From: Isoetes taiwanensis
Lineage: Eukaryota; Streptophyta; Lycopodiopsida; Isoetales; Isoetaceae
Direction of reading: 5' to 3'
DNA length: 64,000 nucleotides
NCBI GenBank assembly: GCA_021234155.1
Contig: JAJEKV010000040.1
Location: forward strand, 8,059,161-8,123,160
Within the stretch, counting starts at the first letter, position 1. The number at the start of each line of letters is the position of its first letter. The notes under the pieces were generated by a model that saw only the letters and a list, made by a program, of their open reading frames with translations, was not told where the DNA came from and ran no database searches. The position numbers and the translations under genes are program-made. Of the stretch, positions 12,440 through 22,059 are shown piece by piece.

Positions 12440-12985
12440 GATCTCCTCCTTAATAAGAGTGATTGCTTGATGGAAGTCCATTTCTTTGTCTTGCATGAAG
12501 CTTCTTTGCACAAAGAATCAAATGTATTGGGTAGTGACTTAAGGAAGAAAAATGGTTGCATCATTTGTGAGATCGATGCTCTTCTCCAAAAGCTTCAATC
12601 TGTTGGAAGGTGTACTTTATGTGATCTTTTGGTCATGCTTCTCAATGAGAGCATGCCACAAATCGTGGCTATTCTCTTCTTTGGAACTCATCAAGAATAG
12701 AGTCGATTAAGGAGAGCCCGATATATACCATCGCCTTGTCATCTTGGCGTTGCCAAGCATGCAAATCAACAATATTCTTGGCATCCGATCGGGTTCTTGG
12801 CCATTAACAAATCCCCAAACTCCTTCATCCTTGAGAATGAGAGTCATTCTTCTCTTCCATTCTTTGGAAACTGTGTCGTTAAAGATTTGAATCGGCGTGA
12901 CCGCCCGAGGGAAGGTAATCTGGTTGTAGCTTGCATCCTTCTCCATTCTGTGTTGATCTTGAATCAATCTCAGCACACCTAGTCT
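12440..12985 (-). pseudogene. Copia gag (UBN2-type) remnant
   Basis: Minus-strand frames give EWKRRMTLILKDEGVWGFVN (about 12,800-12,860), then VYIGLSLIDSILDEF and LWHALIEKHDQK (12,610-12,700), then DFHQAITLIKEEIMMRQD (12,440-12,490). This is the usual order of a copia gag polypeptide: W..rM..iL...g.W, a short helical segment, then the L..eE motif. Stops and frame changes separate the pieces. No CCHC knuckle is visible downstream. Confidence 0.7.
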
Positions 12986-12994
12986 TTGATACCA
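12980..12994 (-). promoter_or_regulatory. Primer-binding site of the small copia element
   Basis: On the minus strand it reads TGGTATCAAAGACTA, directly adjacent to the LTR at 12,995. The first eight bases match the initiator-Met type site. Confidence 0.75.
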
Positions 12995-13339
12995 TGTCAA
13001 GGTTGCACCAAGAAAGGGAAAGAAGGGGGTGCACACCAATATCCATGAAGCGCAAGCTCCCAAAACCAAAGGCAAAATGGAATTGTATTAAGCGTATGTA
13101 TGAATACAAGATATAAAAAGGCAGACAAATAATAAGCGCTCCGTTACCAACCACACCTAATTATCTTGGTAACTAATTAAGGCAAGTGGATGCCATAGCT
13201 AATTAAGGCAAGTGGATGGGCTGGTGTAGGTCTTGATGAAGTGTTGATTCGGCGCATAGTCGGCACCCTATGTCTTTGAAGTCTTTGTCGATCTTTGTCA
13301 AGCGACAAGATGGTGATCTCGATATCATATATCTCGACA
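12995..13339 (-). repeat. 5' LTR of the small copia element
   Basis: 345 bp, TG...CA termini. It contains a short internal duplication of GGCAAGTGGATG that the other LTR lacks. It is followed by the target duplication AATAA. Confidence 0.88.
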
Positions 13340-13536
13340 AATAACCCTTGTTTCTATAAATGAGCATAAAGGTTTTGAAGCTTTAATTTTAAGCCTTGGC
13401 CTTCTTCTTTTGGACGTTGGATCTTATTCTTAAACCTCTTATACAATTAATTTACTTGGCTCAAGATTTAAGCGTTTTGGTCTTTCTTTCTCTTTCTCAT
13501 GCTCTACAATCGCTCCCCAGAGGCACCACCATATCA

Positions 13537-14966
13537 ATTCCCCCCTTCCAAGATTGATCGTTCTTGATCAAGAAATTATATGGCAAATTAACATAACCAA
13601 GTCCATGGTTACAACCCTGATTGAATCCACAATCAATATTCAACTCCAACCCTTTAGGCTAAAAATTTCCAAGTGCAGCCCTTTAGGCTAAAGATTTCCA
13701 GTTCTATTAGGAATAGCCTCAATTCACTTAGAGGACTTGACATCTTTATTCAAGAATAATATGTATATCAATCTTTAGATATTTTCATAGAATTCCAAAT
13801 ACAAAAACTTGATTGTCTCCTAACTTTGCTTGTTATTCTTGCAAAGTTCGCTCATACTCTTTGACAAGTTTCATTTACGTCATAATGTTCATGTCCTGCA
13901 ATAACTCAACGAACAACGTTAGACTAGCAAACCCATCCAAATTGATGTGGCTCCTTTGGTTGGCTGCTTATGCCCTTAACTACATCTTGTTCTTCGATCC
14001 ATCATGACTACAAATTATAAGCTAAGGATTCTTGTCCTTAAGACACGTATTCAAACCACTAATAAAATATTTCAATAACCTAGGGAAAAAAAAAACATAA
14101 TACACCCCCTTGTTTCAAGGTTTGTTGAACCCCAAGCAAAGTTCATTGCAAAGGATTCAAAGATAATACTTCTCATCTAGTATTAATATACCCTTATAAT
14201 TCAATAATGTCTTACTCTTCCTATGATCCGAAACAATATATCTCTTACTCAAACTAAAGAAACAAAACAACAAGGTGTTAAATTTTTTTTTCCAATGTGG
14301 GATACCCATGCCTGGTATTCCTTCTTAGGCAGTAATCAAAAAGCTTTCCTTTTTCCCTCCAAACCCTAATGAAGATACCGAAAAAGGTAATTTTAGGTTT
14401 TGGAAATCTTCCAGAAAGAAAAGGACGCTGCAAAGATTTCGGACAGGCTTCAGGAGCAATTTTGGTTGTAGAAGAGGTAAGTCTGATCAAAATAGCTTCG
14501 GATTTGTAAGTAAAGTCGGCTTGGATTCAACATAGAACTATGAATTGATCATGAAACAAAGGTTTAGCAAACAACAGTTCGTGGCCGCCTCCTCTGCTCC
14601 AGATAAAATAATTTCATAGCAGTAGGGTTCAGTATCATGGCAAGTGCATTTTCATTCAATTCGAGATCTGTAATCTATCTTGCAATGTAATTCATCTTCC
14701 TACAGCAATTGATCCAGGTATTGTTGTGCGGGTCCGAATTTTGAGATTCTAACTCCTCAAGGCAGAGTCTTGTGATTTTTATTCGGCCAGTTACTGACAG
14801 ATTTAACTTTCTATTAGCAGCATTGTAAATAATAATACGTAATCTCACAAAGTAAGGTCAGCTTTGAATTTAAATCTTCCTAGATCAAACATTCAAGTCT
14901 CCGCTTCAACAACAATATTAGACTACTCAGGCTCCAGAGAAATCGAAACCTTGCTCTGATACCACT
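13537..14966 (-). mobile_element. Internal region of the copia-type element, copy B (complete)
   Basis: It is bounded on the left by a polypurine tract (minus strand GGAAGGGGGGAAT, 13,537-13,549, abutting the LTR) and on the right by the primer-binding site at 14,945-14,964. It is 1.43 kb with no recognisable gag or pol. It contains the same 70-codon minus ORF (14,278-14,490) as copy A. The structure is that of a TRIM/LARD-like non-autonomous LTR element. Confidence 0.7.
14945..14964 (-). promoter_or_regulatory. Primer-binding site, copy B
   Basis: TGGTATCAGAGCAAGG on the minus strand, two bases from the LTR at 14,967. Confidence 0.8.
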
Positions 14967-15733
14967 TGATACGGATCTGGAGTTAGCCAGTAATAAAAAA
15001 TTAAACATGTAATAAATCAACAGTAAATCATTAAAGATTCTAAAACCATACCTTTAGTCCAAAGCTCTCCAACCAATCGGCTTGTTCTAGAGCTAGTGAT
15101 CTCCAGAGAAAGACTGAATTTTATGGGAAAGAAGGAAGGCTTAGGGAAAAACCAATTAGCACTAAAGACTCTTCTTTAGCAATACTCAAATTCAAGGAAA
15201 GGCTATGGATTTGGGTTTCCACAACATCACTGAGATCATCCAAGAGTTTTACAAATCTGGCTTGGATTATCCTGCAAAGTAAACGGAATGGCTTTGATTA
15301 GAAAATCAGAATTGGATCCAGAAGGGGCCGGTAATGGGTCAATGATGTCGGATCTGGGATTAGGATCACTGTAGCAATGTCCACAGCTACTGTAGCGGTC
15401 GCCAAGTGTCATTGTGCTATCCGTCAGATGCTCCGCTCAGATGCCGTTGTTGCCAGATTGTTGATGCCCCACCTTCGTTGCTGTTGTTCCCGCCCTCTTA
15501 TAGAGTGTAGAGAAAAGCTGTCGCCCCTTTTCTTAGAAATAACGCTTGTTTCTATAAATGAGCATAAAGGCTTTGAAGCTTTGATTTTAAGCCTTGGCCT
15601 TGTTCTTTTGGACGGTGGATCTTATTCTTAGACCCCTTATACAATTAATTTACTTGGCTCAAGACTTAAGCGTTTTGGTCTTTCTTTCTCTTTCTCATGC
15701 TCCACAGCCGCTCCCCCGAGCATCACCATATCA
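14967..15733 (-). repeat. 5' LTR of the copia-type element, copy B
   Basis: 767 bp, from TGATACGG to CCATATCA (plus strand). It is the full-length reference for the LTRs at 1237 and 10,970. Confidence 0.8.
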
Positions 15734-17699
15734 ACTTGTGGTTTTTGGAGACCTTCTCAAGGAAATAAGTTTATTCCTGAGAAGGGAAGGACTAATACAC
15801 TTTTCAAAGGTTGATTAAATATCAACTTTGAAAATGGAGGTTTGATGGTTTCCTTTCAGATATAATGGCAATCGAGGATGACCAGTCTTGAGAAAGGAAG
15901 GAATTGATAGTCTTTGAGAAATGATGTAAATCTTTAAGAAAGATGATCGAGGGCGATCAGACTTGAGAAATAATGGAATTGATATGGTGCTCTGGGGAGT
16001 GGTCTTGCATAATGTTTATTGATATGATCAAGTAAAAGAGCCATCCAGTATGTTCAAGCCTTGATATTATCAAAGAGAGAGCTAAAAACAAACATTGGCC
16101 TTTATTTAAAAGCAAAAAGGAAAAACAAAAAGGAGTTGTTACCATAAATTGAAGGACAACTTTGAGACATGATATCTCTGCGATCACAACTCAGAGATCG
16201 GCGATCCTTACCTTGTTGGAAAGCGCTTGAAGTCCAGTTTCCAGATTGGGCTTAATTGTCCATAGATCCCTTACGATTTGAAAGTTATGCACAGAAAGGT
16301 GCATAGGGGTCTAAGGTGACTGCACAACTAGATCTGCTTCTTTCTATGTTTGATGAAGAGCTTAGCCTTGCTCTTCTAGTATTTTCTCTTGTTTCTTGCT
16401 TGATCATATCATTAGAAGAAGTTCCTGTAACACCAATGGTTGGTGGCTAGAAAGAGCTTGTTCTTATACAGTCTTGCGGATTAGCTTAACTTGGTGACGT
16501 CTCTTCTAGTTGGTCCGGTTGGGTGGTATATCGAGTACCCTGTGGTGTTTTGCTTTCTAATAAGTTGATGAATTTGCAGGAAGAACAGATCATTCGTAAC
16601 AATTGGTATCAAAGCCTAGGTTCAAAGACATTGGAACCCGTGGACATTGGAGACTTGCAATGAGTCAGGAAACTTACAGATTTTGAATTCGACTGAGAAG
16701 CGGATGCCCTGCTTCAAGGCTTTGCCACAGACGAGACTTTGAAGGAGTCCAGCCATGCCCAGCCACTGCTCAGATAAGATCCCCTGCTCAGCTATCCAGT
16801 ATGCCATAGCCGATGAAGATCAAAAGAAAGATTTGTTAGATTAGAAGTGGACCAGCGATAACAGTTTTGGGTCTTGCCGACTTGCCGACTTTCTATAGCA
16901 ATTGTTCCGAAGTCAGATTAGCCTTCCAAATGGAAAGCTTAAAGAAATTTGACAGATGGATTTTGCGAAGCCGGAAATTGCAGTATTGGCATCATTGGAA
17001 TCGACGGGCGGATTCTGCTTGAGAAGGTAAAATCGGCTTTGTAGCTCGTCAAATGCCTGGCTGGCATACTTGTCTCAGACTGGAATAGCTGAGCCTGATC
17101 CGAAATTATAGAGATGGAATTAATAGCTGAAGCATGACCTGCGGATCAAAGATAGTGCAACTGGCTGAAATTGGGCCAGAAGGTTTTTTTTAACAGGCCA
17201 GAATTGACTAGAAATTGGTTGAAGTATGGAGATCCTTGGTGGAATTTCAGTGCTTGGAATGCTTAGAAGGCTGTGCCGTTTAAAAAGAAAAGGTTGTCGA
17301 CCAATCTAAAATGGACAAACAAAATATTAGAATCTAGTTTTTGAAATTCTTCCTTGGGATTACGAAAGCATGGATGTATACCAACATATGGTATAGTATA
17401 AATGATGGCAGTACCACTGCAAGGCTATGTCTACAAATAAAACATCTTTCAATTAGAAACATAATGACATTCCTCAGAAAGGCAGTGAATCTATGTGATG
17501 CTATAAATCACCATTCATCTCCCTTGCAAATGAGAGGAATGGAGTAAGTTAGTAATTACATCAGAAGGGAGGTTTATAACGCCTTTAGAGGATACTAGTT
17601 TTGTCAAATTTCCAGAAGAACTTTGGACGAATGCGATAGTCAGGGGTTCTGTAGAAGGAAACACGGGAAATGCAAATCACAAAAATAGCACTTTAAGGA
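15734..17699. other. Duplicated host DNA, copy B, no gene recognised
   Basis: Co-linear with 1995-3944. No frame is open in both copies. It lies upstream of the ADP-ribosyltransferase-like gene and could hold its promoter, leader or an intron, but no exon is demonstrable. Confidence 0.5.
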
Positions 17700-18268
17700 T
17701 GCCATTAAGATTATATGTATATTGTTTAATCTTTATTGATTTTAATAATTTTTATAAGTTTTAATTATAAAAGTTTATCTTTAGATTAAAGTGTGATGGT
17801 TATCAAAGCATAAATTTATTTTCTAGATTAAGTTTCATTTGAATCTATTTAGAATTAGATATTTTATGAATATATAATTGCAAATTTCAGTGATTTAACA
17901 AATTTAATATTTGGCAATCGGGATAATTTGTATATAAAACTTGATGGCTTAATAAGCGATTGAGTTACTACGAGGATTTTATAATTTGCAAACTCTTAGC
18001 ACTTTTAAAAATATTCTAAGAAAAGTTTTATGTTGAAGTTTATTAAATGATAAATTATATATTTAATGACCATTTTTAAGATAGTTTATTATTGTTGAAA
18101 TACGTATTTAATTAAGTTTTTAACAATTTTATGATTTACTTTAATAATCTATTCAACCTAGGCCTTTCTTTAAATATTTTGAGAAGACAAACATTTTAAT
18201 CATATATAACTCTTTTGTATGAAATTTTAATTCTAAATAGATTGGAGTGAAAGTTGATATAGAAATAA
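17700..18268. repeat. AT-rich direct repeat B1
   Basis: Upstream member of the pair flanking the ADP-ribosyltransferase-like gene in copy B, closely similar to 20,205-20,810. The right end of the repeat runs into the open frame of the gene (to about 18,310), so the first exon may begin within or just after it. Confidence 0.8.
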
Positions 18269-19331
18269 GTTTTATGCTTTAATAGTTATGATACTTTTAA
18301 TTTAAAGATTACTTCTGTGTTGGATAGTAGTGACACCCAATTAAATTACTATGAAGATTATGAAGATGAAGATTACGACAATAATGAAATCACAATTGGC
18401 GTAGCTGGGGCAAGTGGAGGATTGGGAGTAGGGGGTGCAGGTGCAGGTGCAGGTGGGAGGGGTGGAGGGGGAGCAAGTGCAATTGCAGGTGGGACAAGTG
18501 GAACTCGGGGAGGGACAAGTGGAGGAGGCAGAGGCAGAGGCAGAGGCAGGTGCAAGTGGTGGAGGAGGTGAGGATAATCCACCTAGATTGGCAGTGTTGG
18601 AAGAACACAGGAAGACGAGGTGGGTTGTGCTATCATCCTATACAACTCCACCTCGTGGTTCTTATATGAGAAATAGTCGTTTGAGGAAAAGATCTGGGGA
18701 ATTTACTAGAAAAGTTGGCCATCGGCCTACATCTTTATACAGACCACTCACTTCTACAAAGTGCATTGTGAGTTTGTACCATGGCACGAGAGCATCGTCA
18801 TTAGGATTATTTGCAGCTAATGGGATTGCACCTGTATACACCCACACTAATGAGTTCCACATGGAGGCAGCTTTCTATGTGTCTAACTCAGTACAGTTTG
18901 CTTATGAGTTTCCTTTACATTACCATATCTCTATGGGGGTCTCTGATCCTATTGCTGTTCTAGAGTTCCAAGTGGACGTGGAGATTTTGCATGGTAATAA
19001 ATCTCCTTATTTTGGTTCACCACCATTTGAAGTAAAGTGGTTCAGCAGGCCTGATGTAGAATGGAAGAGGTTCTGTGCTACCCACATGCTCCCCCCTGCA
19101 GAGAAGCATAACCTTGGTCTTGGCATGGAGGCGCATTCCTATGACATAGTCATAGGACCCATATGCAAAGGCGTTCGTTCCGATGGTGAATCGGAAGCAG
19201 TGGGAATGAGATTGCCAGATAACGTGCACTTAACACAAGTGGCCTTCTGTTCAAAAAGGGCCAGGAAGTGGCTTGAGCTTGGATTCATTAGAGTTTTTCG
19301 AGAACGGAGGAAGAGCGACGAAATGAGCTAG
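18269..19331 (+). CDS. DUF3990-like ADP-ribosyltransferase-fold protein, one frameshift
   Basis: The first part (18,269 to about 18,540) encodes an acidic Tyr/Asp/Glu stretch and then a Gly/Ala/Ser/Arg-rich region. A one-base shift in the GGCAGA repeat near 18,540 moves the frame, which stays open to TAG at 19,331. The C-terminal domain shows LYHGT (18,774), AFYVSN (18,870), VLEFQVDV (18,957), SYDIVIGP (19,137) and a final TQVAFCSKRARKWLE (about 19,233-19,277). This spacing is that of DUF3990, a family of the ADP-ribosyltransferase fold with an H-Y-(E/Q) type active site (here His, Tyr and possibly Gln). Such enzymes move ADP-ribose from NAD to a target; activity and target are unknown here. 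No in-frame ATG precedes the Gly-rich part; the first ATG in the domain frame is 18,666, so an upstream exon is likely. The copy at 4578-5506 is broken. Confidence 0.65.
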
Positions 19332-20204
19332 GTGTCCAGTCATTAGCACTCCATGATGTTTCTTGAAAATTGCTTTGAGCCCACGTGTGCTATTGAGTTT
19401 ATGTGTTCTTTCAGTTCCTCTATGCGGATATTATGACATGTGTTTTAGGTGGCTGGATGATTTTGTTTAAGCACATCCAGCACCTGGATTTTAGATGCTT
19501 GGGTGTTTTTGTTTGAAGGCATCCAGCACTTGTTGAGTTTATGCTTAGAACGATATATGTAAATTTTGACTAGTGTATATTGGATAACAGTGCCTTCACT
19601 GCTGTGATAATTCAGTTCGTAAAGCTTATATTTGAGTTCATGGAATTTCAAGTGCTCGTGTTGCTGATATTGTATGTTGATGCTTCAGCATCCGTGTCAT
19701 TATTCTTAATGAGCCTGTTTTAGAAACAACAGCTAACTAATTATTTCAATAGTTCAATGTGCTAATCTCTGATATGGCTTTCTGTTATGCTAGTGTTTAA
19801 GATATCTGCCAGCCTATGAGAGTAGGGTTGTTCCATCTTTTTAATAACTATTCAAAGATGTGGAACTTGGCAACGTTTGGAGCTTGGAAACCTCAAAATG
19901 CAGGCCTGTATTTGTCGGTAAAATGCGTTCAATTTGGCAGAAAACTAATGTATGTATACACATCTGATTCTTGTGAAGTTAATTTTTATCAGACCTGATT
20001 GACATGGATGTTATGGTATGTATTGCATTGTATGTCAAGACTACAGAATATGCAATGTTTCATGCCATACAAAGCTGGATGACCTTTTTTTTTTAATCTT
20101 TCTTTCTGTGGAAGCAAATGCTTTATCAATTTACTGCTACTGCATTTATGTCCATTTCATTTTGGTGTTCTTTGCAGGATCCATTTAGTACTAACATGCA
20201 TAAG
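19332..20204. other. Downstream flank of the ART-like gene
   Basis: Co-linear with 5507-6330, with no conserved frame. It is likely 3' untranslated and intergenic DNA. A near-repeat of about 45 bp (GGATTTTAGATGCTTGGGTG and flanks, versus CATCCAGCAC phrases) occurs at 19,470-19,535. Confidence 0.45.
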
Positions 20205-20903
20205 ATTATATGTATTGTTTAATCTTTATTGATTTTAATAATTTTTATAAGTTTTAATTATAAAAGTTTATCTTTAGATTAAAGTGTGATGGTTATCAAA
20301 GCATACATTTATTTTCTAGATTAAGTTTCATTTGAATCTATTTAGAATTAGATATTTTATGAATATATAATTTCAAATTTCAGTGATTTCACAAAATTTA
20401 TTATTTGGCAATCAGGATAATTTGTATATAAAACTTGATAGCTTAATAAGCGATTGAGTTACTACGAGGATTTTATAATTTGCAAACTCTTAGCATGTTT
20501 AAAAATATTCTAAGAAAAGTTTTATGTTCAAGTTTATTAAATGACATTTTATATTTTAATAACCATTTTTTAGATAGTTTATTATTGTTGAAATATGTAT
20601 TTAATTAAGTTTTTAACAATTTAATGATTTACTTTAATAATCTATTCAACCTAGGCCTTTCTTTTAATATTTTGAAAAGACAAACATTTTAATCATATAT
20701 AACTCTTTTGTATGAAGTTTTAATTCTAAATAGATTGGAGTGAAAGTTGATATAGAAATAAGTTTTATGCTTTAATAGTTATGATACTTTTAATTTAAAG
20801 ATAAACTGATGAAATTATTAAAATCAACAAGAGCTGAAAAATATATATAATCGTATCATGGCATCCTTGAAATCTATCTATTAGATTTGAACAAGTTCAA
20901 ATT
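20205..20903. repeat. AT-rich direct repeat B2
   Basis: Downstream member of the pair. Its 3' end, running to the TATATATAATCGTATCATGG phrase near 20,845, represents the uninterrupted version of the site where the CACTA-like element inserted in the diverged copy at 27,378/33,784. Confidence 0.8.
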
Positions 20904-21275
20904 TTGCTAAATATATTAAAGACCGCAAACCTATTGGGCATAATCCTAATGAGGAAAGCTGGCTTGTTGTTTTTGCTCCCGGCGGTAGTTGATATTCCCC
21001 AAGAAAAAGAGTCTCCACCTGGGCGATGGATTACACCTTGTGTGCTTGCGGCTACAGTTAAGGGTTGTTTTGTAATTGGAGCTGTTTTGATGATTGGATC
21101 AATCACAGACAGGGTGATTGATAAACTTGGTGAAAAATGCCTCTTGATTGTTGATAGGATTGGGGAAAACAGCGTTATGATCGTTGATAAATTGGGAGAA
21201 AACAGTATGGTTGTAGATAGAATGGGTCAGAAGCTGCATTGGAGCCACTGGGCGGCTCGGGAGCCCAACCCTTAA
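20904..21275 (+). CDS. Hypothetical ORF or exon with a hydrophobic segment and decapeptide-like repeats
   Basis: Open for 123 codons. After a hydrophobic start it contains a possible membrane segment (CVLAATVKGCFVIGAVLMIG, about 21,040-21,100). It then has four related units of eight to ten residues built on (I/V)VD(K/R)(L/I)GE(N/K). I do not recognise a family. The start codon is uncertain and the piece may be an internal exon. The left two thirds lie in the segmental duplication, and the counterpart at 7037-7335 is broken. It sits on the same strand as the ART-like gene and 1.6 kb downstream, so it could be a separate gene or a later exon. Confidence 0.3.
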   Translation: MLNILKTANLLGIILMRKAGLLFLLPAVVDIPQEKESPPGRWITPCVLAATVKGCFVIGAVLMIGSITDRVIDKLGEKCLLIVDRIGENSVMIVDKLGENSMVVDRMGQKLHWSHWAAREPNP

Positions 21276-21744
21276 TCTCGGCTGGTGGTGCGATTCTGGC
21301 CTGTTGGGGTTTGGTAGATCGATCTAAGCTTACAATCTCTGTTTACAATCTCTGTTTGTCTATTGGTTTACATATCAATCTAAGCTTTCAATCTAAGCTG
21401 TTATCTAGACTGTTTACATATCAATCTAAGCTTTCAATCTCTGTTTGATCTGTTTATCTATTGCATGAGTAATGGCAGTGGGCATGTGATTATATTAGCT
21501 GCATTATTAGCTCTCCAGCCTAAGATGCATTCTGGGGGCGTGCGCGAGATGCACGCTGGCTGTTATGCTTTATCACAGAGAGCTTTGAATTATGGCTGCA
21601 TTAAGGGTCTTTGTATTCTAAAGGATTCATAAAGGATTCAGGGTTTGCATTAAGGGTCTGGATTATTACGGCTACATATTTTATGGGTCTGTTATGGCTT
21701 CCCAGATCGATGCATCCGGGGGGGCTCCGAGACCCACAGAGCTT

Positions 21745-21772
21745 GGATTTCTTGGATTAATCCAAGAAATCC
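21745..21772. repeat. 28-bp perfect palindrome
   Basis: The left arm GGATTTCTTGGATT is followed immediately by its exact complement, with no spacer. Confidence 0.9.
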
Positions 21773-21894
21773 TGCCGGTTAAGATGCCGCCAGATTTTAG
21801 AAAAGCCTTTTGGCCGCTAAATTCTAGAAAAGCCGCAGCAGTGTTGTTTAGGTACCCGTATTTTATGTTTATATACGTCTCGTACATTCCTCAC

Positions 21895-21998
21895 AGTACT
21901 ATACGTACTATACCTATAAGTTGACAGGTCAAATTGAGCTCTTGTTTTATTAATACCGTACTTAACATATTAATATGTATAGTACGTATGATACGTAC
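21895..21998. repeat. Inverted repeat rich in TACGTA
   Basis: The arm GTACTATACGTACTATAC (about 21,896-21,913) is complementary, with a small insertion, to the segment at 21,976-21,998. The arms are about 60 bp apart, as in a small foldback element. Confidence 0.55.
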
Positions 21999-22059
21999 CT
22001 TAAAACAAAACGTCCAAATGACATTATACCACAGTATAGATTAGAATTTCCTACAAAAA

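Larger units (their letters stand above)
11081..13339 (-). mobile_element. Small copia-type LTR retrotransposon, non-autonomous, with TSD AATAA
   Basis: Direct repeats at 11,081-11,393 and 12,995-13,339 begin TGTCAAGG and end CTCGACA. They are flanked by AATAA on both sides (11,076-11,080 and 13,340-13,344). A primer-binding site abuts the right LTR and a purine tract (AAGGAGGAG, minus strand) abuts the left, so the element reads on the minus strand. The interior is only 1.6 kb and has gag remnants but no protease, integrase or RT, so it is a gag-bearing deletion derivative. The LTRs differ in length (313 and 345 bp), partly through a small internal duplication in the right one. Confidence 0.9.
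10970..13536 (-). repeat. 3' LTR (copy C) of the copia-type element, split by a younger element
   Basis: The segments 10,970-11,080 and 13,340-13,536 together match the right-hand 300 bp of the LTR at 14,967-15,733. The end is ACCATATCA at 13,536, followed directly by a purine-rich tract on the minus strand. The copy is interrupted by the 2.26-kb element at 11,081-13,339. Sequence left of 10,970 does not match the first 467 bp of LTR B, so this LTR is either hybrid or truncated. Confidence 0.65.
21276..22059. other. Intergenic with palindromes
   Basis: No gene seen. It contains a simple run of AATCTAAGCTT/AATCTCTGTTT phrases (21,330-21,450), a perfect palindrome at 21,745-21,772 and a TACGTA-rich inverted repeat at about 21,895-21,998. 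Confidence 0.5.

Noticed and set aside
18435-18540. Gln/Val/Glu-rich start of the domain frame as the true N-terminus of the ART-like protein
   Set aside because: It begins at GTG, not ATG, and is the shifted reading of the Gly/Ser-rich repeat. The acidic plus Gly-rich frame upstream is the better N-terminal sequence.
18373-18608. Minus-strand Pro/Leu-rich frames opposite the Gly-rich region
   Set aside because: They are shadows of the low-complexity GGN/GCA repeats coding for Gly/Ala on the plus strand.
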